From Gambelia wislizenii (lineage: Eukaryota; Chordata; Lepidosauria; Squamata; Crotaphytidae): 64,000 bases of DNA. Shown in pieces: positions 36,521-48,965 of the stretch; within the stretch, counting starts at the first letter, position 1, and the number at the start of each line of letters is the position of its first letter. The DNA is taken from contig JAUMIR010000003.1 in assembly GCA_030847615.1 (NCBI GenBank), forward strand, positions 55,599,001 through 55,663,000, given 5' to 3'. A program made the position numbers and the translations under genes. The notes below the pieces were generated by a model, which was given only the letters and a program-made list of their open reading frames with translations, ran no database searches and was not told the DNA's origin.

Positions 36521-37455
36521 GAGGTCAACATTTTTATTCATTACTTAGATGATGTGATGGAGGGAATCCTTGTCAGATTTGTGCTGATACAATACTGGGA
36601 GAGCTAGCTAACACATTGGAAGATAGGGACAAAATTCAAAAGGACGTTGATAAACTAAAAAACTGGGTAGAATTTAATAAAATGAAATTTGTCAGGGACA
36701 AATGCAAAATTCTACATTGAGACCACATAAAACAAATGCACAGGTTTAAGATGGGGGACAGTACTTAGTGTGGCAGTATAACATGTGAAAAGGGCCTTGG
36801 GATTATTGTTGATCATAAGTTGAATGTGAAACATCAGTATGATGCTGCAGCAAGGAAGGCAAATCTATTTTAGCTTGCAATAATAGAATCATAGTTTCCA
36901 ACTCAAGAGAAGTAATACTTTCACTCTATTCTAGGCTCGTCAAGTTTCATCTGGAGTACTGCATTCAGTTCTTGGGTGCTCATTTTAAGAAGGATATAGA
37001 CAAGTTGGAGTAGATTCAGAGAAGGACAGTAAGGATGATATGACATATGGAGAACAAAACATATGAGGAAAGGTTGATGGAGCTGGGCATGTTCAGCTTG
37101 GTGAAGAGAAGACTAACAGTAACATGACTGTACTCCTTCCATATCTTAAGGGTTATCAAAGAGAAGAAGGGGGTAGGATTTTTCTCTGCTACCCCAGAGG
37201 GAAGGACTGGGTCTAATAGTTTTAAGTTACAGAAGGGCAGGTTTCAACTGAACCTTAGAAGGAGTTTCTTACAGTAAGATGGTTCAGCAATGAGACCAAT
37301 TACCTAGAGAGTTGGTGGGGTTCTCCTTTTCTGGATGTCTTCGAAAAGAGGCTGGGTAGCTACCTGCTGGGAGATACGTTAGCTGAAGATCCTGCATTAT
37401 GCACTGGGTTGGACTCACTGACCCATGGGGTTCCTTCCAACTCTATGATTCTGTG
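36521..37455 (+). mobile_element. CR1 LINE 3' portion with RT C-terminal remnant
   Basis: In broken plus-strand frames the first part reads like the end of a CR1 RT domain: a DTILGELANTLEDRDKIQ-like segment, then LKNWVEFNKMKF and then CK(I/L). Next come the CR1 phrases ctggagtactgcattcag and ggagctgggcatgttcag. It ends gggttggactcactgaccc, then cttccaactctatgattctg. Many stops are present. It is old. Confidence 0.85.
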
Positions 37456-38704
37456 TATATAGTTTCTTAAACATGAGGTATGGAAAGCAGAATCACAAAT
37501 AATGCCAACAAAAAACAAAAATGAGGCATTTAAAGAAACCAGAATGGCTGGATAAGAGGTTTTTTGATGAAGTGAGATTTAAAAGGGGCATGCATAAGAA
37601 GTGGAAGAAAGGCAAACCACCAAGGATGAGTGAAAACTTGCAGGGAAATAGTCAGGAAGTCTAAAGTTCACAATGAGCTCAAGTTTTCAAAAGAGGCTAA
37701 AAATAAAAAAGTGAAGGCTATGCTTGGTGCAAGAAGAACAAAGAAGCAGTAGGTCCGCCATGTGGAAAAGATGGAGAAGTGTTAATGGTTTTCCTTTGGA
37801 GACATAGTCTTGTACTCATTAGAAACAGACATAAATCTAATTGAACTAAATCAAAGGAACCTGACCAGCCCCCCCCCACAAAAAACACATGAAAGCATGC
37901 AAAATAAACCCCACCCCACCTCCTCCCCCTCACTAGAACACCATATTGACGATGAGAAATAATGAGCCAGACACAGAGATGGGTTTAAATAGGACCACTT
38001 TATTTTACCTACAACTTAATTAATAAATTGTAGCTGGGAGAAAACCTGGGAGGGGGAGCAATTTGATGCATGTCTTGCTGAGGCCAGATGTCAACCCATG
38101 ATCACCTGCTTAGCCACCCATGGGTGTCACACCTGACTCTGAGGGCAATCCAACATTATTGTGTTGCTCACCCTGGCTGGTCTTAGTTGGAAGGTAACCT
38201 GAAGCACTCCCTCCCAAGTCTCATTTTCTTGTGCAACCACTTTCAGAATGGTGACAGGAAGAGACATGCTATTATTTCCTGTTGAGAAGGTTGCAGAGGA
38301 AATGCCTCAATTTTCCTTTGCAGTACCCCTCAAAATGGAAAAAGGAAGTGAAGGTGCATCTCTTCCTATCTCCATTTGGGGAATGGCTACAGAAGAAATC
38401 AGGGGTATTTGGGCTGTGTGTGTGTGTGTGTGTGTGAAGCCTTCCTTTCAGGGAAGGAATTTCCCCCTGACCCCACACAGTTCTTGAGTAACAATAATCA
38501 AATGCTGTGTTTTTTAGGTACAATTTTATAAATATGGAAGATCTAGTCATTCCCAAAGTAATTGTGAATGGAAATTGACACAGCTCTAATGACCAATGAA
38601 ATTAGAGATGCACTCCAATGCACAACCATTACTGCAATACGCTCAATTGCTCCATAAGACTCTGGAATATTTATGTTTCAAATCAGACTATAAGAATATT
38701 ATTT
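37456..38704. other. Unassigned DNA with short microsatellites
   Basis: A C8 run lies near 37869 and a (GT)n run at about 38417-38437. A TTTAAATA and TTTATTTT pair near 37984-38006 could belong to an LTR on the minus strand, but nothing else supports it. Confidence 0.35.
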
Positions 38705-39700
38705 AAACTAAACATATTATTTCCTGTGCAGAAAAATCTGTTTCCTGCACAGAATATGCCGTAATTAGGAATTTATTCTGTAAAACATTTGCACATGGTT
38801 GATTTACACAGACAACATTTTCTGTGCAGGAAACAATATTTGCTATACAGGAAATATTATGTCTGCATAGAAATATTGCTTTTCCCCCAGAGAAAATGCT
38901 ATTTTCTGTACCAAAAAAATGTTCTTTTCTACTTAAAGCAACTATGCATGAATTTTGCACATAATAAGTCTTGAATTATGAACAGGCTTTGAAAACTTCA
39001 TGTTTTCACAGTATTTTACAGTAGGAAGGAAATAATTAAAATTGTTCATTGCTTCCTTTGAGAAGACACTTAAGGCCAGTATAGGCAGTGAAATACATCC
39101 TTTTAGAATTGGGGGGAATCCCATGTGTCCAAATGAGATCCCACAGCAGTCTGTCATTTTTGGAGAGAGAGGGAGTAAAATCTGGGGAAACTATGCAGAA
39201 AAAGCCTTCATGGCTTTTCCTGAGTTTTTATAAAACTTTGGGGCAAATGCACACTCCCACTCATTAGAACAACCAAATTGCATCTGATTAGTCAGATGTG
39301 TGCGGAGGTGGAGCTTGCTAACAAGGCAGCACCTGGAACCACCATGTTGGATTTTCACAGTAGCAATTGTGCACTGAAATGATGAAACAGCCTTTCTTTT
39401 TTCTTTTCTTTTTTTTTAAATTAAGAGGAAGATCTCTCTTCGACACCTTGGATTTAGTTGGTTTAAAGAAAAATTCCTGTTTGGTGGGGGTAAGTTGGAG
39501 AGAATAAAACTGCAAGTAATTCACTTGTGCACACCATTTTGATTTGCTGGCATGCCTCTGTGTGAACAGCAAACACAGAGAGCTTCACACACCAGCAAAC
39601 TTGCCCAAAAAAGTGGAGACAAATAAAAGCTGCTGCAAATTGCCATTACTGCACACCATTCCACATTTTACTCCCTCATATAGATGGGCCCTTAGAGAAG
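38705..39700 (+). mobile_element. Non-autonomous repeat, longest copy (about 1 kb)
   Basis: The first 260 bp repeat ttttctgtgcaggaaa-like palindromes. The rest (39000-39690) matches 26790-27410 inverted and 3700-4190 in diverged form. The upstream palindromic part and the following cctttgagaag segment also sit next to each other at 55690-56140, so both parts belong to one element. The 3' end is near ccctcatatagatgggccc. No ORF. A DNA transposon derivative is likely but not proven. Confidence 0.5.
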
Positions 39701-42700
39701 AATGACATCCCTATACACAGAATACCTATTTCCAGCCTGCCATGTGCATGTGTAAGCTCTCAGTTCCTTTTAGGAAGGAGGAAAATGTGGGAAATAGTTT
39801 CATCTAGATGCTTGAGGAATTTTATCTTCATAAAATCACATAGGAAATCACACATTTCATACTAATTAAAAGTTGGGATTTAGCTAGTATATAGCCAAGT
39901 TTGCACTTCTCTGAAAATACAGTTGTAAATAGTTCTTGGTCATTTAAATGTATCTAATTATTCACTTAAGTGCATGCTTTTAAATAATGCACACATTTAA
40001 ACACTGCTTTAAGTAATATTTACAGTTAAAGGCAATTGCTGATTAAAGGAGAAATAAAACAAAAGTGTGGAGGGAAACATGGGAAAGTGACACAGACCAA
40101 CTTCTGATACGTGATTTATAGTGCCTTGTGAATAATGGATGTCTGAAAAGCATTACTCAGCTTTGTAGAAATACAATACTGGTTTTCAGACCAAGAACAT
40201 AATCCTACCACTGCTCACTGATGAATACCTGCTTCATGTCATTATATTTATTCATATTAAAAAATAAATTTCCAAGCTCCACTTTCAGATTGCTGGATAC
40301 TTCAAGTATTCTCTTCTAAAATTAGGTTCTTTTATATGAAGCCCGTTAAGTTGACAATAAGTGTTAAATTCAGAGAATCATGCATTTCTTTAACATTAAA
40401 TTCAGATTAAGTTTCTTCACATGTAAGCTGATATGTAACAGTAGGTTATATTTGCATCCAGTGCTTTTAAGTCAGCAGATAGGTGTGGTCTAATGTATTT
40501 TGATCACTAGAAAGAATGTTGCCAATGAAACTAAACAGATTGGTTTAGCATTCTTTTAGAAGACTAGAAGAAAATAGAGCATTTAACATTTATCAGCTGA
40601 AATCCATGAAGAATGCAAGGCCCTAGGTTACTTTTTATTGACTGTTTTAATGACACTATCTGGAAAAGTTCTAATGGTACACATTTAAAGAATGGATATA
40701 TTAGCTACCATTTTCTAACCGGTAGTAACATCTAGTCATTTATAGGTTGTCTTATGTGACTTTTTGTAGCCAAAAGGAATCCAAAAAGTTAGTGCTGTCA
40801 TGAAGAGTACTGTTAGAGTTCCCTACTTGTCCTTGGTTATACAAAGATTTAATGGACTAAAGGGAGGGAGGATTTGAAGGAAAAGTTATACACAATATTC
40901 AAGATTATACCCCTTACATCTGAATATAATTACACTTCTCAAAGTAAAATCAGATGACACTCCTCTACTGTGGCAACCATTCAGGCAGACAGTTTCTTGA
41001 ATGAGTCAAACAAACACAAACAAATCTCAGCTCTCCTCACATTTCAGCACTCATAGAAAAAAGCATCCTCCAGGGCAAAATTGAGATGATGTTTATACAG
41101 TAACAGGAAGTTAAGGTTAAAGTTCAGGACACAAAGGCACCAACTACAGGGCGGTATGTCAAAGGTTGCCATCAGAAAGCGACTTCTTAAAGTTGCTATG
41201 GAAGACTCTCATCACTCATAAAGGCTGCAAATTTTAATGAAAAAAGATAACAGAATTTCAGAAAGCACTAAGAATGTTAGCTTGCTTTGTGTTTCTTTAG
41301 CATATTGATACAATGCTTTAGATATGATAAAAATACAAAGCTGCTTTTTTGAATTTATCTAAGTATAAATGTATCCCCCATCAAAGACACAAATTGTATA
41401 ATTTTTCATTCTGCTGCAAGAGAATGGAGGCAAGATCAAACTGACAATATTCTTTGCTTGTACTTCAGCACCTTCTCATAAGGGCTTAATATTACCTGCG
41501 TCTCATATGGGTTGAAGAGCAAGATGATGCTCTTCAATAGTGAAAGTGTTTTCTAGTTTTTGATCTTCATCCTTGAACATATGGTTCAATAAAATCATCA
41601 CCATCACCATCATCATCATCATTCCTAAGATACACAAGTGTATTTACTTAAACACCAAATAGCAACAGATAAGAAATGTAAATAACCAAAGTTCTAAAAA
41701 AATGGTCGTGCAAGCTGACTAGTACTACAAGCTGTCACTCCATTAGTCTGTAGCAGGGGAGAAGCAGAGGGAGAAACAGGGCTATTCCTCCAACTCTGAA
41801 GAATGAACATCTCCCTGAAGACTGCTCCCTCAGCTATCTCCATCACTGGTCACTGCAGAAAGAGGAGATGAAGTAAGAGACTTCTTTCAGGGTAGTTTTC
41901 CCTTATCATCTCCCAAATGTGCCATTATTTTTGCAGAAGGCAATAAGGTGTGATGCAGGGTTGGAGTGGAAAAAGTAACTTTTTCAGACTGTAAGCCTGT
42001 GAGCAATGAGCCTCAGATTACCAGATGTCTTGTCCTTTTGACTGAGAAGCAGGATAAAAATCCAATAAATGAATAAATAACCAAATAAACATTTTAAATG
42101 TAACTAACTTACTAAGCAACTGATATGTGTGTCCATAGCTTCTTTATTTAGGAGAAGAGCGAAGATTGCATTGGAGAAGAAGGAAGGGGAAATAAGAAGG
42201 TGAATAATCCAGTGGGGACAGTTGCACAACAAATGAAAGAAAATTGTACTATTTCTTCAGGTGCATAAGGAGAAGCTGGGTAATTTGAGGATCAAGTGAT
42301 CACCTTCAAAGAGAGGAGAAGCTTGTATATCTAGGTAGTGTTTTGTAGAGGGGCGGGATGTAAATAAATATTATTATTATTATTATTATCATCATCATTA
42401 TTATTATTAATATTATTATTATTGGAATTAAAGGAAGAACAGATACAATATTTTTTTCTGGTTTTTATTTCTTCACAGACATCTGTTTGCCATACAGTAG
42501 ATCATATAGTGCAGGATCTTTCATCATTTAATGCTTACCTTACAAAGGAAACCAAGTAAGTTTCTAACAGTGCATTGTTCTAAAATACACATAATAACCA
42601 GACCGACAGGCAGGGTACCATCCATTCCAGTTTATCTATTTACCAGAAATGTAATATTGTACAGTAATACAAGCACTTATTAATGTCTTCCTGATACTTC

Positions 42701-43242
42701 CATAAATCTTGATCATTTCAAATTCAATGAAAGACTTGCTGCTGACCTAGAGGCATCAGTACTTTACAAACTTTCCAGTATTGCATTGCTGAAAGACAAC
42801 TAGCTTCCAGAATGAAGGAATCAAACACAGCCAACAGCAATAAGCAGAAAGACAGAATCTAACTAACTTCACTGCTTATGATTAAAGACATCATAGAATC
42901 AGGATGCATATGGAATTGAGACTTACTTGACATATAAACAAAAGAACACTCGTGCTAGATAACAGTGAAGCATCTAATGATGCTTCCTGCCTCCAACATA
43001 AGGAACTGACTAATATTTAGGAAACATAAGGAATATATATCCCCTTTAATACATCTGCCCAGATGCAAATGATTCTTGCTGTTCCAAATATGTCATACCA
43101 ATAGGCTCCTAAATGTTCATAACTATTGGCTGGGAAAGTTCCAGGGCTCCAGGGCCCATTTTTGATCCCTAGAGACAATATGGTCCACGCTGCCTCTCAA
43201 AATGTAATCTTTTTGCAATGGTCTTTTTTTCCCAAAACCATA
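39701..43242. other. Long unassigned AT-rich DNA
   Basis: An (ATC)n run lies near 41590-41621, and an (ATT)n tract at about 42367-42424 follows ggggcgggatgtaaata, a LINE/SINE-type 3' tail. Otherwise I see no repeat and no ORF over 60 codons with a domain. This is the longest repeat-poor stretch in the window and could be conserved non-coding sequence; that needs an alignment. Confidence 0.4.
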
Positions 43243-43590
43243 GGACTTTTTCAGATGGGGTAAATAAAACTCAGTGGAGGTTGGGAGGAGGACAGTGCTG
43301 TCCTGCTTCCAGCGCTCCATTTCAGACGACACCATCCTCTTCCCATCCTTTGTTCATCTGCCTCCATCCTGCTGTTATTTTGCCTCTGCCACTTTTTATT
43401 AATGGAAGTTTCCATTAATAAAAAGTGGTGGTGGCAAAAAAAAAAAAAAAAAAAAAAAAAGCAGAATGGAGGCAGAACAAATGAAGGACAGGAAGAGGAT
43501 GGCATCATCCAAAATGGAGCGCTGGAAGCAGGACAGCACCGTCTTCCTCCCGACCTCCACAGGGTTTTTTTACCCTGTCTGAAAAAGTCC
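43243..43590. mobile_element. Foldback MITE, copy C (348 bp, 3-bp TSD ATA)
   Basis: It starts GGACTTTTTCAGATGGGGTAAA and ends TTTACCCTGTCTGAAAAAGTCC, with ATA at 43240-43242 and 43591-43593. The inner motif ATTTCAGACGAC (43319-43330) is about 76 bp in, with GATGGCATCATCC-type mirror sequence on the other arm. The centre is a tight hairpin (ttttattaatggaa / ttccattaataaaa). A 24-base A run sits beside the centre at about 43437-43460. ORFs of up to 186 codons here are artefacts of the palindrome. Confidence 0.82.
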
Positions 43591-43593
43591 ATA

Positions 43594-44047
43594 AATTCTG
43601 TTCCAGTTTTGAATAAACACTGGAATTCCGTCCCTGCACACACAAAAACACACACACACACACACACACACCAATAATGCACTGCACTTTGTGTTAGAGG
43701 AGACTCACCACTCCAAAAACTCATGGGTATTCTCATTTTCATCCTATTTTTCCCTAGCATGGGGAATAACCAAGGGTGAGTCAGAGGGCCAAAAATGACC
43801 TTAAGAGCCACAACCAGCTTTCAGGCTATGTGCTTCCCACCCCTGCTTTTGACAAATTAGCACACAGTAGCAAGCACATGCACAGAAACATATAAAACAT
43901 TACCATCTTCATCATCATCCATTGCTCTTGAGAAATAAACTATTGCATTAAGGATAAAAGATTATTCAAACCTAGAAAAGAAAGATAAAGATTTGATGAT
44001 AATGTCATATCCTTCATTGTTGACAAGTCACCCCCCCCTGCTTGTAG
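43594..44047. other. Unassigned DNA with CA microsatellite
   Basis: A (CA)n run lies at about 43647-43671. No gene is seen. Confidence 0.4.
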
Positions 44048-44203
44048 GGTGGGGAATCTTGGGCTACGATGGCTTTCCACAAACCTGCACCCACCAGATA
44101 TGTTAGACTACGACTCCCATCATTCCCAGGCAATTCCATAAAGAGAATTGTAACAAAACACATCTGGGGAGCTCCAGATTGTGAAAAGGTGGGCCATGTT
44201 CTC
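44048..44203. mobile_element. Foldback MITE remnant
   Basis: One side carries gactacgactcccatcattc and the other carries acacatctggggagctccag, with gtggggaatctt at the start and a mirrored aaggtgggcc at the end. This is the same repeat type as 6225-6345. Confidence 0.45.
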
Positions 44204-44851
44204 TTATTTTTCTGTTGCTTTGATGTTATCTTGTTTCTAAAGTCATCAGCATGGAAGGGTAAATTATCTCAGTCATTGAGGTTATGTGTTGGGCTTATGT
44301 AAACAGAACTTAAACAGTGGAGCATTCTTTGTGTTCTTTGCTGAGTGACCTACTGAATACTTTCATAAATTCAGAATCAGATATAACAGCTCATCTCTGT
44401 AATTAATGCTGTAAATGGCACTGCAGCTAAGTCCAAAAGTCAAGGTTACATGCACAAGAATAATAAACTCAAATCTTGAACAAAGTTTGTTCAAGAAAAA
44501 GCTTGGAAGTGGGTGGAAATCTATCAGACATCATACTGATGTGTTACTAGAACCTATAAAGTTCCTCTACTTTACCTGTCCTGAAAGAGAGAGACAATGT
44601 TATTCACAGAGTTCAGTCAGTGCTGCATTTCCAGTTAATATCCTCTCCAATTTTCTGTGCAAATTCAGTTCATGGGGTGGGAAACTAAAAAAAAAGAAAA
44701 AGAAAAAAAAAAGACTGAATTATAGAATGGCATCTCTCTTCTTTTACTTTCTCTTCAATTAATCAATCAATCAATCCACCAGCCAATCAATTTATACCCT
44801 AATTTTGGTTTACAAATTGGTTTACAACTGCCAACAAAAACAATAAGCACT
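44204..44851. other. Unassigned DNA
   Basis: An A-rich tract lies at 44686-44712 and an (AATC)n run near 44760-44777. No gene is seen. Confidence 0.4.
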
Positions 44852-45062
44852 TTGTTGTTGTGTGCCTTCAAGTCATTTCCAACTTATGATGATTATCAGA
44901 TGAACTTATCACAGCGTTTTCCTGGCAAGATTGGTTCAGTGGGGGGCTACCATTGCCTTCCTCTGAGGATGAGAGAGTAGTGTTCCATGACTGAGTGGGG
45001 ATTTGAATCTCGGTCTCCCAGAGACCTAGTCCAAGGCTCAAACTACTATGCCATGCTGGCTG
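44852..45062 (-). mobile_element. tRNA-derived SINE
   Basis: The same family and orientation as 591-813. The head reads agccagcatggcatagtagt on the minus strand (A box) and the B-box region reads gagattcaaatcc. The tail ends ggcacacaacaacaaag. Confidence 0.75.
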
Positions 45063-46530
45063 CATAAAATAAAGCATAAGTGAGTTACTTTGGTCTTTGA
45101 GAACAACCATATTCTTATCATGTTTAGGAAACCACAACTTAATAGTTTTTCCTTGGTTCCCCCCCCCCTAATAGTCTTCAACCTAATAGTCTTCAGCATG
45201 AAGGGAATTTCATAAGCTCTGCATGGGTGCATTTACTGAAGGTGTCATGATCCTCAAAAGTGCCAGTTTGACCTCAAATGGCCACAGCAGAATCCTAATT
45301 GAATGCTTAGGGTAAGCTTTCCCCAAGCTGGAATTCTCTAGACATGCTCAGTTTCAGCGCCCAAACAATGAAAGTTGCAGCCCACTGTATTACAGGAGCA
45401 CTAAATTAAGAAGGTGTGTATATGCAGTCCAACTAAAGTAGATTTATTTCCCTATGAAGGCCAGGCAGAAAATTTAGGGGGAAAGTATGTATGTCAGTGG
45501 GAGGGGAGATTGGTTATCTTACTACCTGAATGCATTCTGAGAAGTAGTAGAAGATGTTACTTTACCATGGATCAGTAGAACAAGTATTTATTTAGATGTC
45601 TACTTCCTCACCTTTGATCACTGAGAGCAGGGTACAATATATCTTGTTGCCTCTTCTACTTATTCTTTTCTCATTTCTGGCTGGACATATGGCCATTCCA
45701 TTCCAAAATCTAACCTTGGAGGCTATATTTAATAAATGGAAGGTGGGTCAATGACTACAGTACTTAGATTGGCTGTCATCCCAATGAATTACATCAGTTC
45801 TGGCTCTTTTTGAATAGCCCCTCAAATCAGAAAAAAAATTGAATTCTTTGTTTACCTTGCCATTGACCTTATAAATGCTTCTCTTGACTGTGGGGAGTGC
45901 AGAAGGCATTGAACGTGGAGGAAAGAAATACTTGTCTTTGAGAGAGCAAAGAAAATAGTGCAATGAGTTATGATTGTAATCTTTTAATAACAGCAAAATA
46001 TTACAACAGGAGCATCTTTATTTTGCTTGCATTGAGCCAATTAACTTCTGACAAAATGAAGGAAAATCTGATTTATACTCTAGGGAAGAACATTCCTAGA
46101 ACATTTTTCTTTAAAATGTGGAAGTGTTGATACTGACCTGTGGGGCAGTTTTGAAATCCAGTAGCACTTGTCCAAACAAACAGTGCGTGTTCACTAGAGC
46201 TCTTGAGCAAACAAAGAATAAAATAGATAAAGAACAGCAGGTTCATTGTTTTTACCTCTATTTGAACATGTTTAGACATATAATTAAAGTGGTATGTATT
46301 GTCAGGCACGCATTACAGAGAATTGCATAATGGATTAATTCGGACAATCACTCACATAGAAAACTTGACAGGTGACATTTTGGTTACTTTTGGTTGCTTG
46401 AAACATGTACCATACAAGTATGACTGACAAGAATGAAGCAGATTAGGCACCTGCCAATAGATGGCATGTCAGAATGTTGCAAACTTTAGCCTCATTTAAT
46501 TTAATTGACCCTTCCAATAATATTTTACCA
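45063..46530. other. Unassigned DNA
   Basis: A C9 run lies near 45161. No gene is seen. Confidence 0.4.
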
Positions 46531-47059
46531 TCAGTATTTGGGCACCACAATTCAGGAAGGGTATTGAGAAGCTGGAATGTATCCAGAGGAGAGTGACCAG
46601 GATGGTCAGAGGTCTGGAAGCCATGACCTATGAGAAGAGGCTTAGGGAGCTGGGCATGTTTAGTCTGGAGAAGAGAAGGTTGAGAGGTGTCATGATAGCC
46701 ATATTTAAATATTTGAAAGGATGTCATGCTGAGGATGGAGCAAGCTAGTTTTCTGTGGCTCCAGAGACTAGGACATGGAGCAAGGAGTTCAAACTATAGG
46801 AAAAGAGTTTCCATCTAAACATTAGGAAGAACTGCTTGACATTAGAGCTGTTCAACAGAGGAATACACTGCCTAGGAGTGTGGTGGAGTCTCCTTCTTTG
46901 GAAATTTTTGTTTGCAAAGGAAGATTCGCAAAGGAATTTTTAAACAGAAGCTGGATGGCCATCTGTCAGGAATGATTTGATTGTGTATTCCTGCATTGCA
47001 GGGGGTTGGACTAGATGGCCCTTGTGGTCCCTTCCAATTCTATGATCCTATGATTCTAA
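46531..47059 (+). mobile_element. CR1 LINE 3' end
   Basis: Plus-strand CR1 3' region: gagaagctggaatgtatcca, ggagctgggcatgtttagtc, gatggccatctgtcaggaat, then gggttggactagatggccc and the ATTCTATGAT tail. It holds a small duplication near 46905-46940 (tttgcaaaggaagattcgca). Confidence 0.9.
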
Positions 47060-47086
47060 CATTGCTGAATAATGTTTCTTGGCATA

Positions 47087-47667
47087 GGACTTTATCAGAC
47101 ATGGAAAACACAGCATCATAACAATGCCTAATGAATGTGAAAGGGCACCAATACCAGATGATGTTCTGCTTTCATGATTATGTGTTGAAAATAAGGCATT
47201 CTTTTTTTATTGATGGGCCAAGCTGTCAATAGATTGGCGGTGTCATTTTTTCTCATGATTGTGAGTGTGTGAAACCATGCCCTATTCTGCTGGCACAATT
47301 CCAGCATCAATGGACAGTCCTTGCAAGAAGACATCTGGGTGGGAATGTGAAAACTAGCTATGGGATGTTATTTTTATTAACCTCCCTGTGTTGCAGGCAA
47401 GTTTTTAAGTGTTTTTCAGTGCTTGTTTGCATGTTTTTTTTTTAATTTAACCATTTTTCGACTTTTAAGTGCACTCACATTTTCTTGTGAAAACCACCGA
47501 GTTCATGCTCACCTGCCAATGTGGAAGTACGAGGCTTCCTTTTAACGTGATCATGGCAACATTTTCCCCCACACTTTAAGAATTTTAAAGGGTTATTTTT
47601 CCAGCAGAAAAATGGTTTAAAATATGGTGGCAAAAGAAAATTTTTAGAGGCTTGTCTGATTAAATCC
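47087..47667. mobile_element. GGACTTTATCAGACATGG-ended repeat (581 bp)
   Basis: The left end GGACTTTATCAGACATGG pairs with the right end TTGTCTGATTAAATCC. The interior shares the ttattgatgggccaagctgt segment with 17709, 23203 and 25860. The flanks are ATA and TTA (two of three). Longer than the other foldback copies, with a less symmetrical interior. No ORF of note. Confidence 0.55.
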
Positions 47668-48171
47668 TTAGTTTGGCCCTCTGCTTTTGGAATGTATTAA
47701 ACAAACATAAATAAAAACACAACATAAAAAGTAAGTAAGACTCTGCGTTTACACATAGGAACCTTTCTGTATCAAATTCATTTATGGGGTGGGGGTGAAT
47801 GCAAAAGACACAGTCCACAAAATTCTTAAAGTGTGGGGGGAAATGAAAAAAATGAAAAACTCCCACAATGTCCCAGCGGGGGTGGGGTGTTGATTCATGC
47901 ATGCAACCAGAACTACATTTTAGGAATTGCATGGAGAGATACAAGGAAAGGAGGAAGGAAGCGCTCTCCTGCTAGTTTATGGTGTCCCTTCTTCCCTGAG
48001 TGTATAAGGACAGCCAGAACAATCTGTTGCATAGGGACATTGTATAAGAAGGTATACGATACCTCCTTCTACAGTACTCTGAAAGTACATACATTAGTAC
48101 AGCCAGGGTTTATGCCAGCATAATATGGCTGCAGGATTCTAGCCTTTATGTCCTTTGGCCTGTCTTTCAGC
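47668..48171. other. Unassigned DNA
   Basis: No gene is seen. Confidence 0.4.
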
Positions 48172-48610
48172 CTCTCTGGCTTTTCTTCGCAAACGAAGAT
48201 TCAGGAAGGACTCATCCCACGCTTTCTGCAAGTGTGCTGATGCCTAAAAAGGCCAATCCGAGATAAACAAGTCCGGTTGTGATTCTTTCTGCGTTGTCGT
48301 TTCTCTTTAAGACTTGTTCACCGTGAGTTCTCAAATAAGGCTGCAGCATTGTGGATAGTGCGTCTCCATGCCTCCCAATGTTAGGCCAGGGAGGACCACT
48401 GGTGATCAATTTGGCCGAGCCTGAAATGTTGTTTCAGGGAGTCTTTGTATCGTTTTTTGGAGCGCCCCTCTTACGCTGACCCATGGCAAGTTCACCGTAC
48501 TGTAGTATTTTTGGGAGGCGATGGTCCTCCATCCTAGAAATATGCCTTGCTCAGCACAGCTGCGTTCTCAATATCATGGCCTCAATACTGGTGATCCCTG
48601 CTTTCAGCCT
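48172..48610 (-). mobile_element. Non-LTR retrotransposon 3' end
   Basis: The minus strand carries the same 3' end as 16148-16806, including LRTQLC, REAWRRTIHN and the end gaaaagccagagagg. It is 5'-truncated and the reading frame is broken. Confidence 0.75.
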
Positions 48611-48787
48611 AACCTTTACTGTATAAGCTAGTCTTAGCCACAAATAGGAATGGTGGGGTACAAACACCTCCACACTTAGCGAGGGTGTTGCCCATCCCAT
48701 TGCTTTGGTAATGGAAGAAATACCATTGTCCAAGTTTCCCCAAGCATGGAAGAACTGACCAGTTAGGTTCAGCTGCATGTGTCCTTG

Positions 48788-48965
48788 TGGTAAAGTACAG
48801 ACGGCCCTCCGTATCCATGGATTCAACCATCCATGGCTTGAAAATAATGCCAAAAAAACCCCAACAACAACAAAACCCCAAAAGGAAATGCTGAATTTTA
48901 CCATTTTATATAAGGAGCACCATTTTACTAGTCCATTCTATATAAGTGCTATTAAGTAGCATCCC
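48788..48965 (+). mobile_element. Tigger-like MITE, left part
   Basis: It starts acagacggccctccgtatcc, then atggattcaaccatccatgg, and continues to ttttatataaggagcacc. This is the pattern of MER2/Tigger-type elements. It is cut off at the right near 48965. Confidence 0.65.

Noticed and set aside
37970..38240. Possible minus-strand LTR
   Set aside because: Only TTTAAATA and AATAAA-like motifs support it; no ends or partner are seen.
43251..43811. 186-codon minus-strand ORF
   Set aside because: It runs through foldback copy C, a long A/T run and a CA microsatellite; the protein is low complexity and mirrored on the other strand.
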